DNA of 52,689 nt, taken from Planctomycetota bacterium (lineage in GTDB: Bacteria; Planctomycetota; Phycisphaerae; WQYP01). Below, piece after piece: positions 7,601 to 17,534 of this stretch (its first letter is position 1; every line of letters begins with the position of its first letter). A model generated the notes under the pieces. That model worked only from the letters and a program-made list of their open reading frames with translations, was not told where the DNA came from and ran no database searches. A program made the translations under genes and the position numbers. The stretch lies in assembly GCA_021809365.1 (NCBI GenBank), contig JAKBAC010000005.1, forward strand, positions 1 to 52,689. The letters run 5' to 3'.

Positions 7601-9004
7601 TTACGCCTCTTGCACCAGCGCCTTGTTGGTGGTGTCCACGCGAAACAGCCAGGTGAATACGCCGCCCATGACACTTCCCGCCGCCAAATAGAGCATCAGC
7701 ATGGGTGTGCCGATCCAGTGAGCGATCGGCGGCAGAAAAAAGGTGCTCGCCACCGCGCCCAGGCGGGAAAAGGCGGTGGCGAATCCGTGACCGGTTGCGC
7801 GCACGTCGGTGGGATACACTTCGCTGGCCAGAACATACGTGGTATTGCCGGGGCCAAAGCTGTTAAGAATCTGCGAAATCAACATGCCTGCGAAAATAAT
7901 CATGATCGCGCCCGCGCCGAACACGGGTATTTCATGAACGATACCGTTATGGAGAACCGCCCGCATGGGAACATGCAGAGCGGTAAAGCCGACGATGGCC
8001 AAGCCAATTCCGCCGCCGACAAAGCCGATGATCTGCGGCACAATGCGACCGATTTTATCAATATAAAGCGCCAGCGGAATGTACCCCACCAAAAAGCTGG
8101 TGCTTAATATCATCTGGCCGAGAATTTTGCTGGACGAGCCGTGAAAACCCAGATGCCCCAATATTTGCGGCGTATAAATCGTTACATAATATCCCACGAG
8201 ATCCATGATGAACCACGGAATGCAGACGAACAGCGTGGATCGTAAAAAGCGGCGGCTGAAAAGCGTCCAGACCGGTGCGCGCGGGGTGGCGATGGCTTGA
8301 GCCTGTTGCCGGAGAATTTCGGCCATCTCGCCGTCGGAAATCGTCGGATCAACCTGCCGAAGCACCTGTACCGCTTTTTGTGTTTCACCCCGGCGCAAAT
8401 ACCAACGCGGTGATTCAGGCAGCTTGCGACGCATCCATACCACAAGTAGCGCCGGCAACGCTCCCACCAGAAACATCAGCCGCCAGGCCCATGGCCCCCA
8501 GTGTACCAGCGTGAAGCCGACGATCCCGGCAAAAATCGCCCCGCCGGTCCAAAGCCCAAACGTCCAGGTGATCACGCCGCCACGTTTATGTTTCGGCATG
8601 AATTCCGCCATATACGTGGCGCTGATTGGATAATCCGCGCCAATCCCCATGCCCAATATGAAGCGGAAAATAATCAGTGCGGTAATATTCCACGCCGCGG
8701 CACAGAGAATCGCCGCGACAAAGAACGTCATCAGATCAATAAGATAAATTGCTTTGCGGCCAAATCGATCCGCGATATGCCCGCCCGCCAACGCTCCGAC
8801 AAACGCGCCCGCCAGAGCCGCACTGCCCAAATACCCCATTTCATAAGTATTGATATGCCATTGCGGTGTCAGCAAGAGCAGCACCGAACCGATGATCACC
8901 AGATCATAGCCATCCAGGAATATGCCCAATCCCGCCGACCATGCCAGCCGACGGTGCAGCGGATTCATCGGGGCATTATCCATGCTTTCCAGCAGGCTGC
9001 TCAT
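7601..9004 (-). CDS. MFS transporter, sugar/organic acid porter type
   Basis: A 467-residue inner-membrane carrier with 12 predicted membrane spans. The loop between helices 2 and 3 has GGHIADRFGRKAIYLIDL, the major-facilitator motif, and the central loop has LPESPRWYLRRG, typical of the sugar porter and NiaP/SV2-like branch. A start ATG at 9004 has GGAA close upstream. It is downstream of the phosphoesterase gene but separated from it by a triple palindromic repeat that could end transcription. The cargo is unknown; import of the sugar used by the operon at 0.2-4 kb is possible. Confidence 0.85.
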   Translation of the reverse strand: MSSLLESMDNAPMNPLHRRLAWSAGLGIFLDGYDLVIIGSVLLLLTPQWHINTYEMGYLGSAALAGAFVGALAGGHIADRFGRKAIYLIDLMTFFVAAILCAAAWNITALIIFRFILGMGIGADYPISATYMAEFMPKHKRGGVITWTFGLWTGGAIFAGIVGFTLVHWGPWAWRLMFLVGALPALLVVWMRRKLPESPRWYLRRGETQKAVQVLRQVDPTISDGEMAEILRQQAQAIATPRAPVWTLFSRRFLRSTLFVCIPWFIMDLVGYYVTIYTPQILGHLGFHGSSSKILGQMILSTSFLVGYIPLALYIDKIGRIVPQIIGFVGGGIGLAIVGFTALHVPMRAVLHNGIVHEIPVFGAGAIMIIFAGMLISQILNSFGPGNTTYVLASEVYPTDVRATGHGFATAFSRLGAVASTFFLPPIAHWIGTPMLMLYLAAGSVMGGVFTWLFRVDTTNKALVQEA

Positions 9005-9026
9005 TAAATTCCTTCCGTAACAACAC

Positions 9027-9148
9027 CCGACGGCACCGCATTATCATGCCGGTGCTCCGGGGACACGATTTTAGAGCACCGTGATGACAATCCGGTGCCG
9101 TTTGCCCCCTGCGGAAACCGACGGCACCGCATTGTCATGCCGGTGCTC
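9027..9148. repeat. Triple REP-like cluster (direct, inverted, direct)
   Basis: Three copies of a roughly 30-bp unit lie between the phosphoesterase stop and the MFS start. Copies at 9027-9057 and 9118-9148 are direct and differ at one base. The copy at 9074-9100 is inverted with two changes. Each unit contains GCACCG and CGGTGC arms around an 11-nt loop, and the inverted copy can pair with either neighbour to form a larger hairpin. The arrangement resembles bacterial REP/BIME elements. Confidence 0.85.
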
Positions 9149-12100
9149 ATGGGTCCCCAGCATCGCTGGCAATATAATGCGTCAGCGGCTTGTGCTGTAA
9201 TTCCGCCAGGTGCCGCAGATAGGCCATGACCCGCAGATAAGACGCCTTTCCCTTCACCGCAATCCATTCCTGGCGCATCTGCTCCGGGCCGGGAACCTTC
9301 ATCAGTTGCGTCGGCGTGAAATCGGAATCTCCCACCGGGCCGCCCAACTGGTGCGCTTTTAGCCACTGCGGTGAAAGCCAATGCCCGGTTTTGCCGGCCT
9401 GCCGCCGCAATTCTTTGCCCGGTGCCATTTTGCCCGGATTGTACGCCACTTGCACCCGAATCGGTTGTACATCATAAGGGGCGAAGTCCGGATGCCGCGT
9501 CCAGATGCCCGAAAGCACCTGGGCATTGGTATCCCATTGCGACATTGGCGGCACATCCGTAATGGCTTCAATGGTCCGCATCAAATTGACCTGTGAATAA
9601 CGGTGCGTTATCAGCTTTCCCGGTTTGATCCACGGGCTGACGATCACCGCGAAGGATCGATGGGCATCAATATGATCCGCACCGGATTGGGCATCGTCCT
9701 CAGTAATGAATATCACCGTATGTTTCCATTGCGGGGTGTGACTTAACGCCGAAACTATCTGCCCGGTGGCCTGATCATTATTGGCCACGTAATACTGCGG
9801 TGTGTAATAACCTGGACTGCGGCCCGCGGTGTGATCATCCGGCAGCCAGATATACATGAAGTGCGGCAAATCAGCCCGATGCGCCGCAATGAACTTCCGC
9901 ACCACGGACGCTCTCTGCGTATCGAGAAAAAACATATTCCAGCCCGCAAAGCGTTTTCCCAAGTGTCGGGACATCGTCGGGCTGATTTCCCCGGCCTGAC
10001 TGCGTGATACAAACTCGCCGAAATCCATAAATGAAACATGATGGGCCAGCAGATCATTAAAAATAAACATGCCGCCGGGGTAGGAAATCCATGGATTGGA
10101 GTAATGCTTCAACGCGCTTAAATTGATGTAATCGGAATACGGATTATCCGCGCCATTGAAGCCCGTAGCACCTTGAAAAACGTTTCCTTCCAGATCCTGC
10201 GTCCAGCCCGGATTGGGCGTTATGCCGCGATCGGAATAATACATCGGCCAGGTGCGCTGGACAAAATCAGAATCCTCGGCGGAGGTCGTCCACTGATGCC
10301 CCTGCGCTGTAACTTCGCCATCCATATAAAAATTGAGGCACAATCCGAACCGATCTGCCAGGGCATACAGATTGGGCAGTTCTGTGCGATCATATAAATC
10401 CAAATGCGGATCGGCCCATTTTCCCGCGCGTTTGTACGCGCCGAATTCCTCATCAAATGTTTTATTTTCCCGCAGGATAAACACAACATGCCGAATATGG
10501 CGGTGAATAAAGTTTGTCGCCGCGACATTCCGCGCCGCCAATTTGGCGCGCTGGGTTTGGGAAAAGCCATCATTGGCCAAAGCCGCCTGCGTCCATGCCG
10601 ACAGATGAGCCGGCAGATCAGCCAATGCGATGCGCTGCACCGTACCGGGCATGGAATCGCCGATCCATTGATGGTGGAGATCCGGTGCCGATCCCAACCC
10701 TTTGGCGGAAACCACATAGAGTGCGTGGCGATACACGCAGACATTTGTCGGATACCAGCCGGTGGGAATCAGTCCCTCCGCCTTTCCGGTTTTCGCGTCA
10801 AATACCGCCACATCATCATTGCCCGCATTGCCCGCGAACACTTGGCCATTCGCCACGGCCAACGCATCGGGAAATGTTCCCGGCGGCGCATCGCGGTAAG
10901 GGCGGTCCATGGCCACGGCCACAATCGCCTGAGTTTTCGCGTCTATCTCTGTAAGAATGTCCGCATTGGCGCACGCCACCCATACGCGGGCTGATTTTCC
11001 ATCCGCCGCCAGCGCGGTGGGATGCACGCCCGGCATCCGATTCTCCGGCCCAGTCGGAGCGCCGATGCGGATAAAGCCCGTCGCCTTCATGGTGCGGGCA
11101 TTCAACACCGTCACGCCGTTGTCACCCCAATCGCTGACCACCAGACGGCGGCCATGATCGGCGGTGACAACCTGGAATGGCATGGCCCCGGCATTGGCGT
11201 AAACTGTATGGCCCGTGGCAAGATTGATGCGACCTACGCTGTTGCTTAACAGGCCGGTGGTATAAATGTGAATACCACGTTGCCCCACGGCAACGGAATC
11301 GGGATAAAAATCCCAATTGGCCGCAGGGCTTCCATGCGGTTTCAAAGTAGGATGCGGGACAATCTCCCCTTTATAAATCGGTACGCCTTGATTTTGCGGC
11401 TTGGTGTGTTCTCCCTGATATTGGTAGGGATATTGGGTTTTCGGGAAAGCCTGAAACGCCAGGGGATATTGGTGAATTAATTTCAGGTGGCCATGCGTCA
11501 ATCGCAAAGCCAGCACATTATTGGAAAATCCACCCGCGGCATAAATCATGTTATCCGGTCCGGCGGCCAACCCTTGAAACAAGCTCTGCTTGGATACACC
11601 TGGCACCGGCTTAACTCCCCAGGGCTTGCCCTTCAGAAAGCCCAGTTGCGATTTCTCAGAGAGTTGCTTGGCATCCATCACAGTCAACGTTTGCCGAAAC
11701 GCTGCTCCGGTGGCTTCCACCACAACGTCGTTACCGCTGCCCACCACGCCAATGGCAAAATTCGGCGTCATGGCCACTGTGCCGACTGGATCAATTATCC
11801 GATTCGTGGCGGTTTTATGGACGACAGGCGAAGTGCTCTTCGCCCGAATGGCTGCTGGACCAGCAACCAGTATCGCGCCTGCAGTGACGACCAAGCCCCA
11901 TCGTTGCGTCGTTCCCCCCGAAGACCACCGATTGCACGAATGAGACGGACAACAAGAAAACTCCTTAGAGCGGGGAATAGAGTATTGGCCGGCGGAAGCT
12001 GACCTATCGGAAACCGTCCCGTTTTTCCCGGTCGCCGTGATCTGTGTGTAATTGGTTTCTTCAACCGTATGGAGAGGCTTGCGAGGCGTCCTACCATCTA

Positions 12101-12182
12101 AATACTGAAAACTGAAAACTGAAAACTTTTTCTTCGTTCCGCGTATTCGTAACATCCGTCGAATCCGTGATTGTTTTTTCAT
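9147..12182 (-). CDS. YncE-like beta-propeller / phosphoesterase fusion, secreted
   Basis: The core of about 900 residues matches bifunctional YncE/alkaline-phosphatase-family proteins. A propeller half contains repeats such as LVVSDWGDNGVTVLNA and VFAGNAGNDDVAVFDAKTG. It is followed by a phosphoesterase (PF04185) half with metal-binding ENKTFDEEFG, LPDDHTAG, ITEDDAQSGADH and DAHRSFAVIVSPW. A hydrophobic segment GLVVTAGAILVAGPAAIRA just before the core looks like a signal peptide, so it is likely exported. The start is uncertain. ATG 12182 has a good AGGAAGGG but adds about 100 residues read through degenerate tandem repeats (12104-12126). Removing one base from the six-G run at 11914-11919 would place TTG 11955, with AAGGAG at 11966-11961, in frame. 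Confidence 0.8.
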   Translation of the reverse strand: MKKQSRIRRMLRIRGTKKKFSVFSFQYLDGRTPRKPLHTVEETNYTQITATGKNGTVSDRSASAGQYSIPRSKEFSCCPSHSCNRWSSGGTTQRWGLVVTAGAILVAGPAAIRAKSTSPVVHKTATNRIIDPVGTVAMTPNFAIGVVGSGNDVVVEATGAAFRQTLTVMDAKQLSEKSQLGFLKGKPWGVKPVPGVSKQSLFQGLAAGPDNMIYAAGGFSNNVLALRLTHGHLKLIHQYPLAFQAFPKTQYPYQYQGEHTKPQNQGVPIYKGEIVPHPTLKPHGSPAANWDFYPDSVAVGQRGIHIYTTGLLSNSVGRINLATGHTVYANAGAMPFQVVTADHGRRLVVSDWGDNGVTVLNARTMKATGFIRIGAPTGPENRMPGVHPTALAADGKSARVWVACANADILTEIDAKTQAIVAVAMDRPYRDAPPGTFPDALAVANGQVFAGNAGNDDVAVFDAKTGKAEGLIPTGWYPTNVCVYRHALYVVSAKGLGSAPDLHHQWIGDSMPGTVQRIALADLPAHLSAWTQAALANDGFSQTQRAKLAARNVAATNFIHRHIRHVVFILRENKTFDEEFGAYKRAGKWADPHLDLYDRTELPNLYALADRFGLCLNFYMDGEVTAQGHQWTTSAEDSDFVQRTWPMYYSDRGITPNPGWTQDLEGNVFQGATGFNGADNPYSDYINLSALKHYSNPWISYPGGMFIFNDLLAHHVSFMDFGEFVSRSQAGEISPTMSRHLGKRFAGWNMFFLDTQRASVVRKFIAAHRADLPHFMYIWLPDDHTAGRSPGYYTPQYYVANNDQATGQIVSALSHTPQWKHTVIFITEDDAQSGADHIDAHRSFAVIVSPWIKPGKLITHRYSQVNLMRTIEAITDVPPMSQWDTNAQVLSGIWTRHPDFAPYDVQPIRVQVAYNPGKMAPGKELRRQAGKTGHWLSPQWLKAHQLGGPVGDSDFTPTQLMKVPGPEQMRQEWIAVKGKASYLRVMAYLRHLAELQHKPLTHYIASDAGDP
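12104..12126. repeat. 7-nt tandem repeat (ACTGAAA x3)
   Basis: Three perfect head-to-tail units of ACTGAAA. The adjacent DNA to 12175 carries looser repeats of ATCCG/ATTCG type. Similar 7-nt-period tracts occur at 41857-41894, 46449-46497 and 46519-46540, always in intergenic DNA. Confidence 0.75.
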
Positions 12183-12254
12183 TAACAAGAACCCTTCCTG
12201 GAAAACTTCGGCGGCTCGGTGACAGGGCAATCCGTACACGCCGAAAAATAATAC

Positions 12255-12298
12255 CATAAAAACCACTCCTCCAGCGACTGAGGCGTTCGCTGGAGGAG
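12255..12298 (-). terminator. Hairpin with U-tract upstream of phosphoesterase
   Basis: A perfect 12-bp inverted repeat (CTCCTCCAGCGA / TCGCTGGAGGAG, 9-nt loop, 12266-12298) is followed on the minus strand by TGG and TTTTT. It has the form of a minus-strand intrinsic terminator, yet no convincing minus-strand gene lies to its right. It may be a leader attenuator for the phosphoesterase gene. Confidence 0.6.
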
Positions 12299-13535
12299 GG
12301 TGGAACCGGGGCTTGCTCTCAAACTGGTCAACTATCCTCCCTTCATTTCCGGCAAGCGATCACGATGACGCCAAAAATACCGCGGGTTGCCATCGCCCGG
12401 CTGCAAGCAGGCGTGTCGCGATAGATTGTACGCCGCGGCGTATCAGCAAAGGCCGTGAGCGTCTGGTGAACCATCTGCCATCAATGAATCCTTTACTCTT
12501 TCAAGTCCACCATCCCGGCCACCCCTCCGGCGGCGGGTTCCACCGGAGGGGTTGGAGGCCATGGAGGCGGTTGAGAACAGTCATACTTTTTCCAAACCGT
12601 TTCTTGCCAACACTTGAGCCGCACGCGGCGACATCATGGTTGGTGAAAAACGGCCCCCGCGGATCTGGCCTGTTTACGCTTACGCTCCAAGTCAAAATGG
12701 CCAAGCCACCAAGCTCCATTACAGCCAGTGAAGCTGCGTCAGGTACCTCCGAATGATTCTGAATTTAACGTTATCGGCTTCGCATTAAGAAATGACCCAC
12801 GGTTGCGCTACATTTGTATTAGACGTGATCCGGCGCATTGTAAGTTCAGTCACAGCAAGCAGTTATACGTGCGAGAAAAATTAAAATGAAATTTCGCTTT
12901 GACAAAGTCGTGGCGACTTTCCCGGGTGCCGCAAGCGGGTGGAGAGAATGTTCTGGTCGACTCCACCTGAACTTGCCCCCTCGTGCCGCGGAGCGGTAAA
13001 CAGTTACGAGCATCCCAATACCGCCATCGCGGCTTCCAAGCCAATGGCGTAGCATTCCCTCGTGCTGTTCACGTTTCACAAGAGCGTGGCAATTTTTCCG
13101 GGCGAACAGCGAAATCAACGGCATAAATGCCGGCGCTTAGAGAAGGCTTCGTCCTGGAAATTCGCACTCCGGACCTCTGGTTCGGATTTATTGCCACACT
13201 CGTTTCACACGGCGAGAGATGAATGCTGTTACCGGGATTGTGGTCGGTGCCTACAATAATGGGAGTTAGCCTTGGGCCTAGGCTTGATGATGGCGTGGTG
13301 ATTTTGCATCGAGGTGGCGTTGACGTTGCCGACGCGCGGTGCAAGCACACGCGGCTAAAGTGGCGATTTGGGATTTGAAATTTCAAATTTCAGATTGCGG
13401 AACTGGCCGCGGTGCAGGCACCCGCGGCTAAAATGGGATGTCGGATTGCGGCGCTGCGGCACGGATTGATGGCCACGCCTGTCGCGGTGGCCTGAAATGA
13501 TTGTTCAATCGCATTGACGCATTTACGCAGGATGG
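12299..13535. other. 1.2-kb region without convincing genes
   Basis: Open frames here (for example plus 12313-12756 and minus 12846-13124) have no recognisable motifs. An inverted repeat CCCCTCCGG / CCGGAGGGG lies at 12522-12551. A 32-codon plus frame from ATG 12634 (with RPPRIWPVYAYAPSQNGQ) looks protein-like but is too short to judge and may be a gene remnant. The right third holds the composite palindromic repeat R2. Confidence 0.5.
13333..13492. repeat. Composite palindromic repeat R2, copy 1
   Basis: The block begins with CGCGGTGCAAGCACACGCGG followed by CTAA, then GGATTTGAAATTTCAAATTT, then a second CGCGGTGCAGGCACCCGCGG unit (13408-13427), and ends with the palindrome GGCCAC...GTGGCC (13471-13492). 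The same order of parts appears at 45041-45150. It lies upstream of the thioredoxin/NHL gene. Confidence 0.75.
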
Positions 13536-15593
13536 ATGATGATGAACAGGAAGCTGAACCGTGCAGGTGCCGCTGTGATGCTGGCGGCCATGCTGATCTT
13601 GGGATTTCTTTTTTATAATCGTTTCACGGCCCGTGATAATCCCGTGCTCGGAGATTCCGGTGCGGGGATGATGGCTCCTGATTTTCCCGCTGACTATACA
13701 TGGATCAACACACCCGAGCCGCTAAGTTTTCAACATCAACTCAAGGGGCAGGTGGTGCTGCTGGATTTTTGGACTTATGGATGTATCAACTGCATTCATC
13801 TGATTCCGATCGAAGAGCGGCTGCTGCGGCATTTCGCGAAGCAACCCTTTGAGATTATCGGCGTAGAAAGTGCGAAGTTCAGCAATGAGGCGGTGGCGTC
13901 GCATGTGCGCGATGCGGTGCTGCGCTATGGTATTACCAACCCGGTCATTGTCGATCAGAACATGGCGATTTGGAATTTGTATGGCATCAATGCGTGGCCA
14001 ACGCTGGTACTCGTGGATGCATCGGGGCATATTGTCTATACCGTAGCGGGTGAAGCGGGATTTCATACTCTGGAGCGGCGAATCACCACCACCTTGGCCA
14101 CCGATCGCGCGGCCGGCACGCTGGCGGTACGTCCTCTAAATCTTCCCAAACAGCACACGCTGGTGTCCGCCACGGGATTGCTGTTTCCCGGAAAAATCAT
14201 TGCCAATGCCGGGATGAAGCGCCTTTTCATAGCGGACACGGGGCACAATAGAATTGTGGAAACCACATGGCCGGACGCTCTTGGACATTGCAAGCTCGTG
14301 GCGGTATTCGGCAATGGCCACGCCGGTCATATTGATGGCCCCGCCTCCACAGCGGAGTTTGACGGTCCGCAGGGCCTCGCGGTGGCGGGAAATTTTCTTT
14401 ATGTCGCTGATACCATGGGGCAATACATCCGTCAGGTTAATCTGCGCACAGAGAGGGTTGCCACCGTGCTGGGAAACGGGCACGAGGTTTACGATACCAC
14501 CGGTGGCGGCAGCGGAGTACACCAGGGAATAAATTCGCCATGGGATCTGGTGGCACGCGGCCATACGCTATACATCGCCATGGCCGGCGAGCATCAGCTT
14601 TGGACGATGAATCTACTGACGGACAAGGCCGAGGCTTTGGCCGGTACGGGCGGTGAAGGATTGCAAAATGGCCGCGCGGATCAGGCCATGCTGGCGCAAC
14701 CTTCCGGATTGGCGCTGGATGGCGCGATCCTCTATTTTGCCGACAGTGAAAATAGCGCCGTGCGGGGCCTGAACCTGAAAACCATGCGGGTTTTCACGGT
14801 CATCGGGCATGGATTATTTGATTTTGGTGATAAGGATGGTGGCCCGGATACGGCCTTGCTGCAGCATGATTTAGGTGTGGCGATGCTTGGGAAAAATATT
14901 CTTGTGGCCGACACCTACAATGATAAATTACGCCTGATTAATCCGGTAACACGCATGGTTTCAACGTATGCCGGCATCGGCAAGCCGGGTACCGGTATGC
15001 CCGGTGGACCGTTGGAACTCAATGAACCCGGAGGGTTGCATATTTCGGGCCATGATATTTTTGTTGCGGATACCAACAATCAGCGAATCGTCGAAATCAA
15101 TGCTCGGACAAACATCTGGCATCAACTTGTTATTGCCGGACTACATCCCCCACAGGCCGATACGGCTGTGCGTACCCGTGCAACCTCCGCCCCCATCGGC
15201 CACGCGATCGCTGTACGACTGAACCCCGGCAAAACCGTGCTGCTGCAATTCTATCCCGAATTGCCCCCACTGACACATCTGACTCCGGATATCCCGATCA
15301 GCTTGAGGATTACTTCAGCATCGCGCGTTATCACTGAAGAATCAGTCAATGCCCACGGCAAAATACCGGTGCAGTTCAGCATTCCGCCCGGAATATCGGC
15401 AATAGCCAAGGCCACGGATCAGAGTCAACAGATTTGGGTGGTCAAGGTGTTCTATGCCTACTGCACCGATGGCGCACAGGGCTTATGTGTACCGGCCTCA
15501 CAAAAATGGCGATTGGCGGTTACGCGCAGCAGCCGGGGATCTACCTTTGTGCGATTGCCGCCGCGGACTGTTTCACATGGAGCATTGAAATGA
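13536..15593 (+). CDS. Thioredoxin-like/NHL-repeat protein (NHLRC2-like)
   Basis: A 685-residue protein. An N-terminal membrane anchor or signal (about residues 11-27) is followed by a thioredoxin-like domain (about 45-185) with the active-site motif YGCINCIH (Cys83, Cys86) and the cis-proline loop INAWPTLVLVD. An NHL beta-propeller follows (about 205-540; repeats such as LFIADTGHNRIVE, LYVADTMGQYIRQV, ILVADTYNDKLRL, IFVADTNNQRIVE), and then a C-terminal beta domain. The order and the CxNC motif match NHLRC2-type proteins. It probably acts outside the membrane, possibly on disulfides, though the client is unknown. Start could be any of three ATGs (13536, 13539, 13542). It converges with dnaK, 15 nt apart. 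Confidence 0.82.
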   Translation: MMMNRKLNRAGAAVMLAAMLILGFLFYNRFTARDNPVLGDSGAGMMAPDFPADYTWINTPEPLSFQHQLKGQVVLLDFWTYGCINCIHLIPIEERLLRHFAKQPFEIIGVESAKFSNEAVASHVRDAVLRYGITNPVIVDQNMAIWNLYGINAWPTLVLVDASGHIVYTVAGEAGFHTLERRITTTLATDRAAGTLAVRPLNLPKQHTLVSATGLLFPGKIIANAGMKRLFIADTGHNRIVETTWPDALGHCKLVAVFGNGHAGHIDGPASTAEFDGPQGLAVAGNFLYVADTMGQYIRQVNLRTERVATVLGNGHEVYDTTGGGSGVHQGINSPWDLVARGHTLYIAMAGEHQLWTMNLLTDKAEALAGTGGEGLQNGRADQAMLAQPSGLALDGAILYFADSENSAVRGLNLKTMRVFTVIGHGLFDFGDKDGGPDTALLQHDLGVAMLGKNILVADTYNDKLRLINPVTRMVSTYAGIGKPGTGMPGGPLELNEPGGLHISGHDIFVADTNNQRIVEINARTNIWHQLVIAGLHPPQADTAVRTRATSAPIGHAIAVRLNPGKTVLLQFYPELPPLTHLTPDIPISLRITSASRVITEESVNAHGKIPVQFSIPPGISAIAKATDQSQQIWVVKVFYAYCTDGAQGLCVPASQKWRLAVTRSSRGSTFVRLPPRTVSHGALK

Positions 15594-15608
15594 AATTGAA
15601 CTGTAACA

Positions 15609-17534
15609 TTATTTCACCTCATACTCGGCGTCGATGACATCATCCGGCTTTTTGCCCTGATCGGCAGCAGCGCCGGGCGCGGCACCGGTACCGGCTGAGC
15701 CATCCGGGCCGGTTGCTCCTGGTGCAGCAGATTCCGATGCGGCCTTGTAAGCGGCTTCGCCGAGTTTCATGCGGGCGCGATTCAGATTTTCAAGGGCCTT
15801 TTCAATGGCGGCCTTGTCTTCCTGTTTCACGACATCCTTCACCTGACTGACGGCGGATTCAAGATCGCCGCGTTCCTGCGGAGTGATCTTATTACCATGC
15901 TCCTGCAATTCACGCTCCACCTGCAGCGTGACAGCCTCAGCGCGGTTTTTCAGATCAACCACCTCACGCCGCGCCTTGTCCTCCGACGAATGCGCTTCGG
16001 CCTCTTTTTTCATACGCTCGATTTCATCCTTGGACAGGCCGCTGTGGCCCTTGATCTCAACTTTGTTCTCCTTGCCGGTGGCCTTATCCTTGGCTTTCAC
16101 GTTGAGAATACCGTTGACATCAATATCAAAGGACACCTCAATCTGCGGTACGCCGCGTGGGGCCGGCGGAATTCCACTTAATTGGAACTTGCCCAGCGTG
16201 CGATTGTCTTTGGCGAACTCACGTTCACCCTGCAGGACATGAATTTCAACGCTGGTCTGACTGTCCGCGGCGGTGCTGAATGTTTCACCTTTGCTGGTCG
16301 GAATGGTCGTGTTCCGCGGGATCAAGACCGTCATAACGCCGCCGTAGGTCTCCACACCCAGAGACAACGGCGTAACATCCAACACCAGAATATCTTTTAC
16401 TTCGCCGGTGGTAATACCACCCTGTACCGCAGCACCCAAAGCGACCGCCTCATCCGGATTGACGCTCTTATTGCCTTCCTTGCCAAAGATTTCCTTGACC
16501 ATCTGCTGCACACGCGGCATACGGGTGGAACCACCAACCAGCAACACTTCGTCAATGTCCTTGGCCGAGAGCTTGGCGTCTTCCAATGCCTTCAGCACGG
16601 GCTGACGGCAACGTTCGGTCAGGTGGCTGACAATAGCCTCGAACTTGCTTCGGTTAATGGCCATCTGCAGGTGCTTGGGGCCGTTGGCGTCGGCGGTGAT
16701 AAATGGCAGATTAATCGTGGTTTCCATATTGCTGGAAAGTTCGATTTTGGCTTTTTCAGCGGACTCTTTGAGCCGCTGGAGAGCCATGGGATCTTTCCTG
16801 AGATCAATGCCATTTTGCTTGCGGAATTCCTCGGCAATGTAATCCACCAGCACCTGGTCATAATCATCACCGCCAAGGTGGGTATCACCATTGATCGACA
16901 GCACTTCAAATACGCCGTCACCGACATCCAACACCGACACATCAAACGTGCCACCGCCGAGGTCGAATACAAATATTTTGCCCCCCTTCTTTTTGTCCAT
17001 ACCGTAAGCCAGTGCGGCCGCAGTGGGTTCAGGGAGCACACGCTTAACATTCAGCCCGGCAATTTCGCCGGCTTGTTTCGTGGCCAGTCGCTGCGAATCG
17101 TTAAAATAAGCCGGAACCGTAATAATTGCATCAGTAACGGTTTGGCCCAGATAATCTTCCGCGGTTTTTTTCAAATCCTGAAGAATCATCGCGGAAATTT
17201 CCGGCGGCGTATAGGTCTTGCCGCGGACTTCCACTTTGACCAGTTCATCCTGACCGCCGATGACTTTATAGGGAACCAGCTTTTCTTCGGAAGACACTTC
17301 ACCATGGCGGCGTCCCATGAACCGCTTAATGGAGAAGACGGTATTCTGCGGATTGGTGATCTGCTGGTGCTTGGCCGGCAGACCGACCAGCCGCTCCCCT
17401 TTATCCGTAAAACCAACTACCGATGGTGTAAGGCGCGAGCCTTGGGAATTGACCAGCACCTTGGGCTGATTACCTTCCATGACCGCCACGACAGAGTTGG
17501 TCGTTCCCAAATCGATACCAATAACCTTAGCCAT
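15609..17534 (-). CDS. dnaK: Chaperone DnaK (Hsp70)
   Basis: A full-length Hsp70 of 641 residues. The nucleotide-binding domain has [12 protein letters not shown], the phosphate-2 loop [16 protein letters not shown] and [12 protein letters not shown]. The interdomain linker is [13 protein letters not shown], followed by the substrate-binding domain and a helical lid. The C-terminus is Gly/Ala-rich and ends VIDAEYEVK, close to the EEVD-like end of bacterial DnaK. The start is ATG 17534, with AAGGA 8 nt upstream. No grpE, dnaJ or hrcA is adjacent, and no CIRCE element is seen upstream, so heat-shock control is not evident from this sequence. Confidence 0.97.
   Translation of the reverse strand: MAKVIGIDLGTTNSVVAVMEGNQPKVLVNSQGSRLTPSVVGFTDKGERLVGLPAKHQQITNPQNTVFSIKRFMGRRHGEVSSEEKLVPYKVIGGQDELVKVEVRGKTYTPPEISAMILQDLKKTAEDYLGQTVTDAIITVPAYFNDSQRLATKQAGEIAGLNVKRVLPEPTAAALAYGMDKKKGGKIFVFDLGGGTFDVSVLDVGDGVFEVLSINGDTHLGGDDYDQVLVDYIAEEFRKQNGIDLRKDPMALQRLKESAEKAKIELSSNMETTINLPFITADANGPKHLQMAINRSKFEAIVSHLTERCRQPVLKALEDAKLSAKDIDEVLLVGGSTRMPRVQQMVKEIFGKEGNKSVNPDEAVALGAAVQGGITTGEVKDILVLDVTPLSLGVETYGGVMTVLIPRNTTIPTSKGETFSTAADSQTSVEIHVLQGEREFAKDNRTLGKFQLSGIPPAPRGVPQIEVSFDIDVNGILNVKAKDKATGKENKVEIKGHSGLSKDEIERMKKEAEAHSSEDKARREVVDLKNRAEAVTLQVERELQEHGNKITPQERGDLESAVSQVKDVVKQEDKAAIEKALENLNRARMKLGEAAYKAASESAAPGATGPDGSAGTGAAPGAAADQGKKPDDVIDAEYEVK

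Noticed and set aside
9027..9148. CRISPR array
   Set aside because: Only three units, with alternating orientation and unequal spacers; no cas genes nearby.
12313..12756. 147-codon plus frame in the gene-poor region
   Set aside because: No motif, no Shine-Dalgarno, and Pro/Arg/Ser-rich composition suggesting chance.
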